A stretch of 64,000 nt of DNA, taken from positions 1,161,705 through 1,225,704 of the forward strand of contig CM074809.1 of assembly GCA_037447605.1 (NCBI GenBank), read 5' to 3'. Numbering within the stretch: position 1 is the stretch's first letter; the number at the start of each line of letters is the position of its first letter. Source of the DNA: Zygnema circumcarinatum. Taxonomy: Eukaryota; Streptophyta; Zygnematophyceae; Zygnematales; Zygnemataceae. The notes under the pieces are model-generated. The model did no database searches. It saw nothing but the letters and a program-made list of their open reading frames with translations, and had not been told where the DNA came from. The position numbers and the translations under genes are program-made. Positions 46,153 through 58,755 of the stretch are shown here, piece after piece.

Positions 46153-49100
46153 ATGGGCCCCAAAAATTCAGCTGTGCTCAACCGCGGTACTCCCTCTAAG
46201 GAGCTCTCGTGGTTCGACCGAATGAATTTGAAGCTTGAGGCCCTCATCGATGTGGACCCCATTGTTAGCCCCAGCTTGCTGGTTCAGGTGAGAGTCTGCT
46301 CAGGAGGGGGTGTATGTAGTGGCATGGTGTTGCATTCGAGTTGTACTCCATGCTTGAAGAGTTTTTCTATGAACTTCTTTTTAGCCAATGGAAGGGGATG
46401 GCAGCCCGTATCAGGTAGTTTTGCAGCACAGCGGCTACAAGTGCAGAACCTACGCTTTTCGTGACGTATTTCTACAGTGCGGCATGAATGGTTCCTGCTT
46501 GCTTTCCTTCGTAACCCAGCGGGATTCCTTTCATTGTCTTTCCTAAGCTCACCCTATTTCAATTTCGGCAACATGGTTGAGCTGTTTCTTTGTGTGAAGT
46601 AGAATTTGCATGGTTTAAGATGGCCAGCGGGAGGGAGTGGCTTCCTCTTATCAGAAATCGTGACTTCTCATCAAGAGAGAAGAGATGCTATAGAAATACT
46701 CATATGCAGTAGTTTCTGAACCCTTACCGTCTGCCTATAAGCACGTAAGGCCCTGCTATGTGTCAAGGATTCCCCCCCCCCCCTTTACTTTTCCTTTTGT
46801 CCTTGAGGAAGGCAGATGTTCTCAGAGTTCCATGCATAACAGACGTATCTCGACTGATGGCAGAGCTTAGCCAAACACACTCTGGCAGAGACCTCTATTG
46901 GACTACTCAATTGGCAGCTGTAGCAAAAATGTTTCTCTGAAACCCGCATGAAAGATTCAGAGACCATTAAGTTTCATCTGTGAACGTTCACCCCTCCTAG
47001 AGATCATAGAGTCCTCTGATGTAGTGAGGTAGTAAGCATGGTGAGTTTTTTGTCATCACTGGAGTCATTGGAATGGATCGAAACGGAGGTTCGAGTTCCG
47101 GGAGCCATCCCTGTCTCCTTTCCTTCTTACGGATACAACTTTCTCCAGTCCGTGTCTTTATTTTATCACCCTTCGTGGATAATTTTTTTATCAGCAGAGC
47201 AACATCCAAGATCACGTTACAAAGGTCTTTGTTCTTTGCCAGTTGTTGAATAATCATACTTTGTGGCCCGAATGGTTACATTTGCTTAAAAAACCATCTC
47301 TCAGATCGAGGCTTTTCCATTGTACATCTGAGGCAAGTAGGAGCAACAGCAGAGGGACTAGTAGCAGCGAGTAGCAGTAGCAGTTTTATTGTTGAATTCC
47401 TATGTTTCTGTTTTGTAAGCGAGTGTAAAAGGATGCATGAAGGGAGCGTTATGGGGGAGCAGCATACAAGCCAATATGTGGAGAGCTCGGTGGGCTCTGT
47501 GGGTTCAACCATGCGCAAGCTCTGTGGCGACATCATGCGTGACCTTCTTTTGCCACCTTTCACGCTGGAGGGGGTGGAGACCCAAGAATGCCGCACAGAG
47601 ACGCCGCCACCAGTCGAGAGAGAGGGAGAAATGCAGAGAGAGCGAGAGCCCCGGGAGGCTAAGTCACCTCAATTGCCAGCAGGGCCAAGACTCGGTATGT
47701 GGTGACATCCACGAGTTTTTATAGTCTAAGGGGAAAGGTAGCTAAGTGGATCTTGCTTTCGAATCATGTTTCACAGTTGTGAGTAGCAGCCATAAGGTTC
47801 GGAATAAAAGCCACGGGGTATAGGAGCGGAACTGATGGGCTAGCATTTGAAAGGGCACAATGAAGATGGATTGGAGGAATAGACCTTCGATATGGGACAC
47901 AACCGTGGGTTGGGACAATCTTACCAAATAGCGGGACCATTTTTTTCCAAATTTAACCTTACACGTTCTGGAATTTGCGGTAGTTTTACTCTTGCAGTAG
48001 AGGCCCATGGCGTGTACTTTAATTGAGCTCTTCGCGGATTTTTCGCAAGAGTTTATGGTATTTTTTGGAATGGTTACAAGATTTTCAATTAGAGAATTGT
48101 TTCAGGGAGAGTCGAATTTACTGAACCGTGAGTTTCGACGCATTTGAGCATTCCTAGCAAATTTTTATGGCTATAGGATAAGAAAAAAGTCAACTGTGAG
48201 ATTGTGGAGTTTTGATGGGGATTCGACGTTGGTGGGGGGTGAGTTGCTAATTGTCTGGAAGGGAGTTGTCAATGCAGTGAGAGAATAGGAGAGGAAACTT
48301 GCGAAATGAGTTAACGCGCAGTTGCTCAAAGAAAGTTTGGAATTTGTATTCGTGTTAGAATTCGTATTCGTTTCAAATCTTCATTTTGTCGGTGAAAGCA
48401 GGTGGAGCAGCGCCGTCGAGTGAGGGGCGGCAAGCAGGAACAGTCGAATTTGGTCGAAAGAAGAAGAAATCGCCTCCTCTGAAAGCAGTTCGGATTAAGT
48501 CGGGGGAGTTGGACCTTCAGGGACGCCTCACAGACTGTGGCGCCAATCAGGAGGTGAAGGAGGCTCCGCAGGCTCTGGTGTCTGCAGCTGGGGAGAACTC
48601 TGCGGGAAGCAGTGGCGGCATTCAGGTGGCAGTGACAGTCACACAGCTTCTGGATGAGGCAGCAGGCAACATAGTGGTGGAAAAGGAGCGACACGCTGAA
48701 CTGGTGGGTGCAAGAGAAGAAGTGGCAGAGTGGCAGAGGAGTGCCGGTGAGGTTGTCAAGGAGGCTGTGGATGTAACCGTGGAGGGAGAGGAGACCTTGG
48801 GACAGGATGGGGAGCAAATTAAGGTGGATGAAGAAGCAACTGTTGAAAGGGACCTTGCTGGCAGGCAGGGGGGTGTATCGCTGAAGGGCAATCCAGTGCC
48901 TGCAATTGGCGGAGCTGGTGACAGTGGTGAGTCGGAGCGGGGAAGGGAGAGAAATGTGACGCAGGAGCAGACAGAGACTGTTCATCTGAATGAGCCCGTA
49001 CAGGTCCCGACAGCGACCCTCATGGGCGCAAGCAGTGAGAACTCTGCAAATGGGAAGAAGGGAGAGGAGGTGGAAGTGAGAAAGGCAGCTGAGCCGGAGA

Positions 49101-49781
49101 GCATCGCTCCACTCTGGCAGGTCGAAAATATAGCAACTGCAAAGGCCATGCCGGAGGATTTAGCTCGGGGGCTTCAGTGTGATGAAGACGACGAGAGTGA
49201 CCTGCCGGAGATTGGACAGGTGAGCACTTACGCGCCGCTGGAAAAAGTAATTGTTGACCTCTGCAGACGTGCGCATAGGCATATGGGTGTTTGTGAAGGA
49301 CTCGTTTCTCAAAAAACGAAACAGCGATGGACTCGAAAGGAACACTTTCTTCATCCACTTTCGTAGTAAGGAGTGAAGCGTTGAAACTCAGGCCCACTAA
49401 GTTCAATCCATAAAAGTGTAAGAGAGGCAGCGATGGTCAGAAAGGGCCAGCTTCATTTGACGTGTCTTTCAGTTCGGATGGTTTGTAGAACTGGAAGGGA
49501 GCATTTATAGACTGATTCTTGATCGTCAATCTCCCGTGTGTGTACAGGACTCCTGGGGTCCTGAGGGAGGGATCGCTAGAGAGACATCGGCAGTTTTGGA
49601 AAGCAGTGAGTCCTCTGTATGCGAACTTGCAGAGGGGGCGGAGGCCCACGCCTGGTGGTATGTCACTGCAGACTATCGCCGCAATTGGGGGAGTGGCCAC
49701 AACAGTTCAATGATTTTTTTCCCCACTGAGAGCAGCACAAACAAGGCAGGAGAAACCGACTGGGATTGGGAGCTACTGTGA
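46153..49781 (+). CDS. Unrecognised acidic, low-complexity plant protein
   Basis: Proposed exons: 46153-46287 (45 codons, starts MGPKNSAVLNRGTPSKELSW), a 30-nt microexon 46385-46414 (PMEGDGSPYQ), about 47423-47695, 48402-49219 and 49548-49781. Phases agree at each junction (0, 0, 1, 0), which supports one gene of roughly 500 aa. Exon 1 and the last exon (AWWYVTADYRRNWGSG ... ETDWDWELL-stop) look like constrained sequence rich in Trp. The long middle exon is Glu/Gly/Ala-rich and probably disordered, with a basic GRKKKKSPP patch that could be a nuclear signal. I do not recognise the family and give no function. The third exon's 5' edge is a guess. Confidence 0.55.
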
Positions 49782-51110
49782 AAGGACTGTGGGGCAATTC
49801 GGTGCCAGCTCAGGCCCACGGCCCCCCAAATAATGGACGATACTTGGTGGGAATAAGGAAGCAATCAGCTTCATCGGCTGGTCAAACTGTGTACAGAGGT
49901 TAGGTGTTGAGCGACTTTGTGAACTGCACCCTTCAGCCTGCACTTGAAACTGAGTGGCGATTGCACGTTCAAGGCACGGCGTTTTAGGAAATAGCTTATT
50001 GTTTGGTGGCTACTTTTAACTAACTGGTCGACGAGTAGCAGCGTCTTATTTGTTTAGGATTTGCAGGCAACTGCAGAGCATGTGCTTTTCACGGCAGCGA
50101 TCCGAGGGACCAGGAGGGAGAAGTGTGCAACTTGGGATTGGGCTGTGGATTGGACTATGGCTAATGGGCTAGGAATAGGACGCGGAGAGGAGCCTATTGG
50201 GTGTATACTTTCTCTTTCTTTCTCTGTAGCTGCCGTATATTAGCACCGGAGACAATTAGGTGAAGTGTATACACTAAGTTGAGTTGGCGGGCGGGTTTCG
50301 AAAGCGGTGGGTGTTGGTGCAGGGCACCCTTGTACTGTAGTTGGCATCCAAAAGTGGTGCAGGGAGGGAAGACAGAAGCAGAGGAGGCAGGCTCAAACAT
50401 GTTCGGGTCTGCGGCCATTTGTAAGCCAATGCCGAAAGGTTTTCTTCTTTCTCATGAGGGTTCAGGGCACCGGGGGGAGGAGGGGGGGCATCGTGTGCCT
50501 ACAATGAGGGAATGTGGAGTGGAACAATGTGCACAGATTTTGGTCTGCTTTTGAGAGAGATGCATTTAATAGTTTCAACGATCCGAGATTTTGTTTAAGA
50601 AATTGATTACTTTACGGCGGCAGGATTCCAAGTCGACATGGAAAAACTTTGCTGAAGGGGTGCAGAATGGATACATTTCGAAGGACGACCACCAAAGCAA
50701 ATAAATAGTAAAAAAACCATCGTTGTCGTGGAAGGTAGCTTTACCATGGAGATGACTTGGACGAGCGACGCTCTATAAGAAGAAAAAAAAGAGTTAGCCG
50801 TGGCTGCTTTCCAAGAAAGAACCCTCAAACGTGCGCTTGTTTGATTGAAATGAGAGGAAAACTAAACGAAACCAATTCATTCGACCTGCTGGAAGAGACC
50901 GCTCACTGCCTGTGGCATCTCCTTCATAGACCTAAACCCTAAACCCCAAACCCCAGATTTATTCTGCAAAACTTGGCACACGAGCCTTCTCCTTATTGCC
51001 TAAGCTCTTACAAGACCACAACTTTCAAAGCTTTCAAAACTGTGTGCATCTTTCACTTGAGGCAAAAAGAATCAAAGAATTCAAAAAAGCTACCGGAAAG
51101 TGTTCGCTCC
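49782..51110. other. Convergent 3' spacer
   Basis: It lies between the 3' end of the unknown gene and the 3' end of the NDC1-like gene. It includes a short CCTAAACCCTAAACCCC telomere-like motif at about 50931-50955. ORFs here have no recognisable similarity. Confidence 0.55.
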
Positions 51111-54100
51111 CTAGACCTCGTATTGGATGAAGCGGCGGAGCATGGCGATGTGCCCTTCCCTGGTGCCGAACACGGGCCTCACCTCTCTCCCCAGCCATTT
51201 CTCTTCTTCTGTCCTCCTCACAGGCCCCGCCACCTTCGCAACAACCATCTCCGTTCCAAAGGCCGCTACGATCCGATAAATGCAATTTCTCAGCACATCG
51301 GCCATGGCTTCCACTTGCACAGGCTTGCTCGCTTCCGTTGCACCTATACTTGACTCTGCCTTCAAGAAAGGGAGGCTCAAAAGTGCGAAAAGTGGATAGA
51401 AAAATCCCCCAGTGCTAGCAGTCTGACAAGTGAGGGCTTCCACTGCCTGAAGGCATGAGAGGAGGGCGGACATTACTTTGCCGTTGCTGCCAGTCAGTTG
51501 CGCCACTCCAGTCTTGTCAATCTTTGAAGAGACAGCTGTCAATGTCGCAGCTGCCCTTGCAGACCATGAGCACAGCTGCAAATTTCACAGTCAAACAGGT
51601 CGCAGGTTAATCTCTCGATATGAAAAGACAGAGCATGAACCAGCTTCAGTGCGTGGTAAGGTGCCATGCTTTGATCTCGGCAAACAGGAAAAAGGGTTGC
51701 AAGACATTAACTTCAACCGAAGAACGGATAACTTAGCTCCAAGTTAAGGAGATGACTCCTTGCATCATGGCAGCAGTTCTGAACTTGAAGATGAGCAACG
51801 AGGAGAGGAATCTTACAAAGAAGTCTCCAAACACTTCACTTGCAGCAGTGGATGATATCTCAAATTCGCTTTCTGGTACACGCAAGTCGTGGCTTGCCAA
51901 CCTTTGTGCTTTCTTACAGTCGATAACTGCCTTTATTCTCTCCGTCAGGGAGTCCACATTTGCGACACACACATCAACTACTTGTGCGTATGTTTTCGCA
52001 CTGTAGGTAAAGAGTGCCTCTCGCCTCAAGCTTTCCGCATTCGACTCGGCAACATAGCACAGATCCATTACTGCTAAATGGTGAATATATATCGACTTGG
52101 CGTCCTTACGTTCGTACTCCAATGCCTTTAACAGGGGGTCATTTGGCCACTTGCCAGGCTCGTCAGACTCAAATGAACGACGTCGTGTGTAAACGACCTG
52201 TCGCAACTCTCCCCCCCTTCAACAAAGTCAATCTCAATTCACATACAAAAACACACACTGGTAAGAGGGTGGGGGGGGATAGACACGCATCCAAACATCT
52301 CCTATAGCTTTACCCGATACACCGGACCTAAAGAATCACAGCTTAAATAGCCAATTTTCGCAATTATAAGCTTATATCTGTACTCTTTGAAGCACAACTT
52401 CTACCCGATGACTTACTTACACCCATTAACGATTGCTACCATCTCCAGAACGAAACCGACACAATTAATCTACACGACATGTTTGTCTACGCTCCTGATC
52501 CTCACGATGATTGTTATTGAGAGTATGGGCCTATAGATTTTGTTAGCTCCCATTTCTGTGGACAGTCCCACACCTAAAAGTAACATTGATCTCTCCCCCA
52601 TTCCCCATATTCCTACTCATTCATTTTTTTTTTTTTAATCAAAAGTCATACTGACTCTTACACTAAAAAAATAATCTCCTCTGTGTACGTGTGCCAACGC
52701 TAGAGTAATGATAAAGGTTCGAGTGATTACAAGTTAAGTACATGACATACTGAGAACTCCGTCATCAGTCGTAGCACTTACCTCCACCAAATGCGATCCA
52801 AAGTTCCAACAAAGGATGACCAGAGACGATGCCAAGAAGTTGCACGCCACTTCACGTTGCATCGACCTCTCCCCCGTAACTTGGCTGAAGAGCTTGCGCC
52901 CGATGAAAATAATCTCTTCAACCATAGCATAGGCAAGACCCCATTGACAAGCTGAAGATATATCGTCCCCGAACCTTTCTTTCACGCGGAACCATAGGGG
53001 GCGCTACAGTTGCGAATAGCATCGATTCCACACAAGGAAACAACAGCAAACAACAAAACAGAAAATCCAGCATAAGTCCATGTCATGATGACAGCAGTCG
53101 AATGTGACGAAGGTGGTTTTGATTAGCTAGCCAAGAAGAGGGTACAGCACAGCTTGTCAAAACGGACCATGGGCTCCTGTTCTATGGTATACACTGAGTA
53201 CTTTGCGCTTCACTCAGATCAATGGTTCACATCGCCTATCAGCAAATACAAAACACCTTTTTCCAAAGCACGTACCTTTGTTTGCAATTCAGCTGGAAAG
53301 TCGAGGGACAATACAATACAGATGAAGTCCCGTCACCTATCAATGTAAATATTCTTGAATGGATTTTACTTCCGGCTAAGCAGCTATCTCAAAGAAATTT
53401 GAAATTTGCAGATTGGTTTTGCCATAATTCATATCATCCTTTTTCATACGCATTGTCATCTCTCTCCTCCCTCCAATTCTTCACTTGTTAAATGAAAAAA
53501 CTAGTGTGAATGTGTTTAAACCGATACCTTAAACTATGATGACACATTGACGGCCTGAAGTTGTGAGAAACTATGGAAAGCAGGGGGGGGGGGGGGGGGG
53601 GGNNNNNNNNNNGGGGGGGGGGGGGGGGGGGGGGGGGTGGTCTCTCCCACTAGGTAAATTGACTTGCTCTTTTTCATTCAAGAAGATATACTGCAATGAG
53701 GTACTTTGATATAGAAAACCACTCTCGAAGTAGCCGTTTGTGTCATATGAATTCACTTGCACCAAGCCACAAAGTGAAGAACCAAAAAAACCATATTTCA
53801 CATATCTTGCCGTCCCCTTGCTTCATAACAGATCCTTACAAACACATATTCCTACTGCCTCGCTAACAGTCAGAATCCTGAACCCTCGACCGGACAAGTA
53901 GCAGCAGCTTTTCACAGCAACTTTGCGTCCATTTGGGAGCCTCACCTGAATGATGGGAAAGGATAGCATCCACTCCCGGTGATACAGATAGAGCAGCGCG
54001 TACATCAAGCCAAGCAAGGTTCCAGGAGGAAGCCACCAGACATTCTCAAATGTATTGCCTGAGGGAAGTAGTGAGGAAAATGGAAGTACAGCAAATATGG

Positions 54101-54488
54101 TCGCAATCGTGCAAAGAGCTGTAAACAGCAGTCTGTCCCACAGTGTCAGAAGTTTGCTAGCTTGAGAAGCCATTTCTGCTTGAATCTGCTCATCCCGCTC
54201 ATTTTCACCATTCCAGACAGAACTTAGAAGATATTTGCAAATATCTCCGAGACCGGCTGCTGGCATGTAGCATGGTTCTTTAACCAAGTGGATACCAAAC
54301 AGGAAGATAGCTTGGCCTATGAGGAAGGAGATCACAAATAAGGAAAACTTCGGGAAAGAACCAATTCTACTCGAATCATTCTGCAATATTCCTGGAGTAA
54401 TCCAGACAAGGAGAGCTATAATGCTGAAAAGGAATTGCACGGACAGCAGCCTTTTAAGGAGTCGACCTTCTTTCTCTTTCGCCTTCAT
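51111..54488 (-). CDS. NDC1: NDC1-like transmembrane nucleoporin
   Basis: Complement. Exon 1 is 53946-54488 (181 codons, ATG 54488) and encodes the membrane half: a short basic start (MKAKEKEGRLLKRLL), then about six hydrophobic segments such as SVQFLFSIIALLVWITPGIL and FSLFVISFLIGQAIFLFGIH. Later exons: about 53255-53335 (weak), about 52780-53005 (PLWFRVKERFGDD, ACQWGLAYAMVEEIIFIG), about 51765-52206 (DPLLKALEYERKDAKSIYIHHLAVMDLCYVAE, RREALFTYSAKTYAQVVDVCVANV) and 51111-51575 (ending RRFIQYEV-stop). Six membrane spans followed by a soluble C-terminal half with a VMDLC...AES...RRxALF pattern is what I expect of Ndc1, which anchors nuclear pore complexes in the pore membrane. The assignment rests on layout and remembered motifs. 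The intron between 53946 and about 53335 contains the poly-G assembly gap. Confidence 0.72.
53583..53637. other. Assembly gap (10 N) inside a poly-G run
   Basis: About 20 Gs, ten Ns (53603-53612), then about 25 Gs. The homopolymer or sequencing dropout probably caused the break. It lies in an NDC1 intron, so coding content is not affected. Confidence 0.97.
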
Positions 54489-54752
54489 ACTACAACGCTC
54501 TTAAGGCAGAAACACCAGCTTCAGATACACCTTACAGCCACTTGACACAACGAATGCAAGAAAGGAGAGAGAGGAGAAGGCCGAGAAGGAAGGGCGGAGA
54601 TGCTTTCAAGGGAGGGTCCGAAGGGACGCTCTCTCAAATTCGAATGATATATTCTTGTGTTCCGAGAACAACTTAAGCACTCGGCGGCTTCTCTCCACTT
54701 CTTAGATTTTGGACGTTCAAAAAAACTTCAATCGTCAAATTGAGGACTCATC
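54489..54752. promoter_or_regulatory. Candidate bidirectional promoter, NDC1 / SET gene
   Basis: Only about 264 bp separates the NDC1 ATG (54488, minus) from the candidate ATG of the SET-domain gene (54753, plus). No named motif stands out. Confidence 0.45.
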
Positions 54753-57700
54753 ATGCTGCGCCATGGCGCTCTTCGCATGCGCCCACCCCTGTGCAGGGAG
54801 CAGCCTTATTTCTCCGCTCACAGAAGCCTCGCTGCAGTGCCTCTCAGCCCTGGCAGACTGTTAGTTTTGTCACTCGGCGAAAGGGATGTAAGTTCACTTT
54901 CACAGAGATTGTGCTAATGAATGTTGAAACTGCCTTTGATTATTGGATAGTTGAGTCTTTCTTAAAGATCGAATTTTTGGACTAAACAATGTGGGAATGC
55001 CTTGAACGAGAGACACTCGACCTTCGAAAGCAATCACAGTAATCACACACTTTTTTTCACTGAAATTGACGGCTGGCATAATAGCGCGTGAAAGAAGTAT
55101 GTTGAGGAAGCGAGCTTCAAGTTGTCGAATCATTGGTGTTCACAAATTGTAAAAGACTATGTCAAGAGTTGTTGCATGGCGAATGACCTTGAGCTGCAAG
55201 CTTACTTGCTTGCCTTTGTTGTTGAGACCGGCAGGCATGACTGTTCTGTTGAAATGTTTTGTGAAACTTGCAAGAATTAACACTACAGAGGGCCGGAATT
55301 TCAGAGTTTTGAAGGATTGGCCATACAGCAGGACTTCAGCAAATGGCTTCAAAACCATGGTCTTCCTGATGCCTGTCGCCTTCTCACTGTGAAAACAGCA
55401 CCAGAGGGCAGGTAATATTGCAGCCTCCTAAGCCTGTTGTCCTGCTTTAATTTCAAATGACGGAAAAGAAGGGAAAAGATGCCTGGCAACGACATATGAC
55501 TAAACGGCTGTGAGATTTATGTGGCAGGGGCCTCTTTGCGGTGGAAGATGTTGCCAAAGGAACACCCATTCTGCAACTACCACGTAAGCTGGTGCGTTCT
55601 GCTATATTCAGTTCAGTAATAATGAGAAGGTGACTGTATTTCTTTCTGTCGAAACTAGGTAGTCTTACTTCTGCAGTCGCAGACTTTTTTATTCTTAGTA
55701 GCACGAGAAAGGGTCTATGTGCAGATGGTTACCCCTGGCAGTCTCCCGCAGCAGTTGCTGGACCTCCTCCCAGAGACTGTCTCTCCTTGGGCTCGTCTTG
55801 CCTTGTTCCTCATCCTGCATGGCAGAACAGGCCAGGTGCGTATTCCGGGAGCCTCACCTTGGCCATGTTTGCAGGCTTGGTATGTGGGCCTCTAGAGCAT
55901 AGGAGCAACACTACAAAGGCCTAAGCTATCAATTCACTTCTTTGATTAGCTGGGGTTGCGCCGGGAGGAACTGCTCTTATACTTTAGAGGTGCGAGTCGT
56001 GCTGCAGGATTCTCCTTGGGGCACATACCTGGCCCACTTGCCTCCTGTGGGCTCCCTTTCTAGCACTGTGAGTCTTCTTTCTTCTTCTTTTGTTAATTCA
56101 TTGTGCTGCTTACTGACCAGCTATAGACTATTGACCGTGTTTTAGTAGTATTTGTTTCGTTAGTGAAAGGAAATTCAGTTCTCTTTGTGTAGAGAAACGT
56201 TAGTTTTCGTGTATGTGCCTCGCTGGACTGGATTCGCTGTTGTGGCTGATGATTTTTGAGGGCCATCACTTTGCACATTCCTGCTGCTCCAACACAATAA
56301 GGGTTCCCGTTTGCAAATGACAGGTTTTCTGGAATGAAGCGGAGCTCTCTCTGCTACCTGCAGCTCTGAGAAATGACACGATGAATCGCTGTCAGTTGAT
56401 GGAGATGGAGTATCAGACACTCCTTCCGGTCAGTGTTTGGCAGTCTTTCATTCTGACAGAAAGGAACTGTCTGACTCCGCCGTATTTGTGATGATGCCTG
56501 ATATAGCATCTGCTGGAATGCAGGCTATTCAACACCACACAGATTTGCTTGATGGGCACATTTCTTACCCTGATTTCATACACGCTTATGCTACTGGTAG
56601 GTCCCTTCGTTACTTGCTATCAATAAGCCGCAGTTACATGTATGGACCTCAAATAATGCATGGTTTGCTCTATCCTACCATTGCCGCAATGAGATTTCTG
56701 ACTCCAGTTGTTTAGGTGGCGACTTGCAATGTGAGGTGAAGTGTGCTCGCGAGCGTGGTGCATTGATCAACGCGATTCACTGGCGTTGGTAGGTGTCTGA
56801 AAAAACTTCTGTTATTTATTTATTATCGGGAACAATGCTTAGAGTCATAATTAGACACTCCTTGGATTTTCCGTGATTGGATTACATGATTGTTTGCTTG
56901 TGTGCCCACATGCTAAGTGGTGAAGTGATTTTGCATTCTGACTCATTTTGCAAATCGGCATCCATCACAATGATAGAAAAGCTAGTTCTGGGCGAAATTA
57001 AGGAGGATAAAGTCGGAATGGTTGGTAGCAGGTGCCTTTTGTGGATATGTTCAATCACGATCCAAGCAGTCAGGCCTTACTATGTTACGACGATGACCTG
57101 GAAACGGTGGAGGTACAAAATGCGTTTGAAGTACATTTAAATGTAGTTGTGAAGCATCTTACAAGCAGGTAGTCAGGAAAAAAGGACTAGGAGGTCGAAG
57201 AATTAGCACGAGGGTTCAGCATATGAAGATCAGTGGAGGCTGCAGCCAATGACAGGTGTCTTTGAGTGTTTCGGACTGACTTCCATCCTCAGTGTATCTT
57301 TCTATAGTTTTTTTGAGTTTGCAGTATAAAAACACCTTTCTTTTGCAGAGTACTTTTTAAACATGAATAAGAATGGAAGCATGGAACTACTGCATGAAGT
57401 TATCTTTCGTAGTTGCTTTGATTATGCTGAATTTGCTCATGCTCCCTTTTGTTGTTTCCTTGGTCACAGGTTGTAGCTGAGTGTAACCATATTGCAGGCT
57501 CTCAGGTGCCATCTTACCCCCAGCAAAAATTACGTCAGAGCTTGATCTCCTTTGACCTTGCATTACACTCGTAGCTTCAAATGTTCAGCCCAACGGACGA
57601 AGGCAAGAGAAGGAAGGAATGCTTTCTGAGGAATCCTGTTGTGGCAGGTGCTGATCAGTTATGGGGAGCTTTCAAATAGTACTTTGGCCCTTGACTTTGG

Positions 57701-58755
57701 TTTCGTTGTCCCGGGGAATCCTCATGATACGGTATGGCATCAATGCTTATGACACCTGGCAAGAGGCAAATTTTGATGGCTATGGACAATGGGCCGCTAT
57801 GCTTAAAAGAGTCGACTTGACCTGCTGCCCTAGCTCGATGTGCACATCAAACAATAGGGCTTTTTTTTTTTTCTCTATAATGGATTCATGGTGGTTAGTT
57901 ATTGCAGATGGAGTTAAGGATGCACCTTCCTGAGAACGACTTGTTATTGGAAAGAAAGCAAACCCTGCTGCACGAACATGGCTTGCTCACAAGCTCTGGG
58001 GACAAGTCATCTACCTTCACACTTCGGCACGTCACCCACCTCCTACAGCCTACAATTCGAACAAAGTTCATTTGGCTCCATTACTCCTTGATTCTGCATT
58101 TGCCGTCGGGATGGCCTGCTAAACTTACCATTCTCTCACATATTGCCCCCATATATGCAGGCATGCAGGATCACCAGCTGGACGGGGTAAAGGTATACCA
58201 CACAGTCTCAGGGCTTGGGCTCGTGTGGTGAGTCTTCAAAGTGAGGAGGAGCTCCTCTCTTTGGCTCATGATGCTTCTCGGAATGAAGGCCGTCTTGCAC
58301 GGCGGCCCCGTCGTGGGGGAAGTTCAGAAGCAGCAGCCATGTCTGTGCTGCAAGCTGCGATCGAGGAGGAGATTCTTGCACGGGAGAAGGTCCTAAAGGT
58401 GGGTGGTGCACAAGTCGTGGCATATACAGTACAGTAGGGGGCTCAGAATCAAAGCGTTCTCATGCATATGAAATTCGAAACCTAGTTCACACGAGGTTGT
58501 AAGCGAGGTGAGTTACAATGGGCAGGTCTTTGTGGTGCTTGTCTTTCCAAAGGCAGGAGCAGGATGGCATTTTTATGATCTGTTGTTGTGCAGGTGGTGG
58601 GTCGGGCTATGGATACGGCGACATTGCCGTATGGGCGGGCCATGACATTGGAGACCCTTCATACGAACCACCTGCGACTATTAGAGTCGGTCGCTGCCTG
58701 GCTCCGACCACGAGCGTTGGGGGGCGGACTCCATGAGATGCTTGCATCAAGATGA
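54753..58755 (+). CDS. SET-domain protein lysine methyltransferase, Rubisco-LSMT type
   Basis: Exons I can place: 55287-55411 (PEFQSFEGL ... SKWLQNHGLP), 55528-55591 (GRGLFAVEDVAKGTPILQLP, SET motif I), 55725-55835, 56008-56067 (DSPWGTYLAHLPPVG), 56324-56428 (VFWNEAELSLL), about 56500-56600 (YPDFIHAYAT), 57032-57112 (VPFVDMFNHDPSS, the NH motif) and 57648-57731 (VLISYGELSNSTLALDFGFV, the catalytic-Tyr region). Further exons at about 57910-58400 and 58590-58755 carry the helical C-terminal substrate-binding region, ending GGGLHEMLASR-stop. The split SET domain followed by a helical domain is typical of plant Rubisco large-subunit/aldolase methyltransferases and relatives. Candidate exon 1 (54753-54887, ending at a perfect GTAAGT donor) is transit-peptide-like, but its phase does not fit exon 2, so the 5' end is provisional. 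The substrate is unknown. Confidence 0.85.

Noticed and set aside
48326-48985. 219-aa minus-strand ORF opposite the acidic exon
   Set aside because: A shadow of the plus-strand exon 48402-49219, which has phase-compatible splice junctions at both ends.
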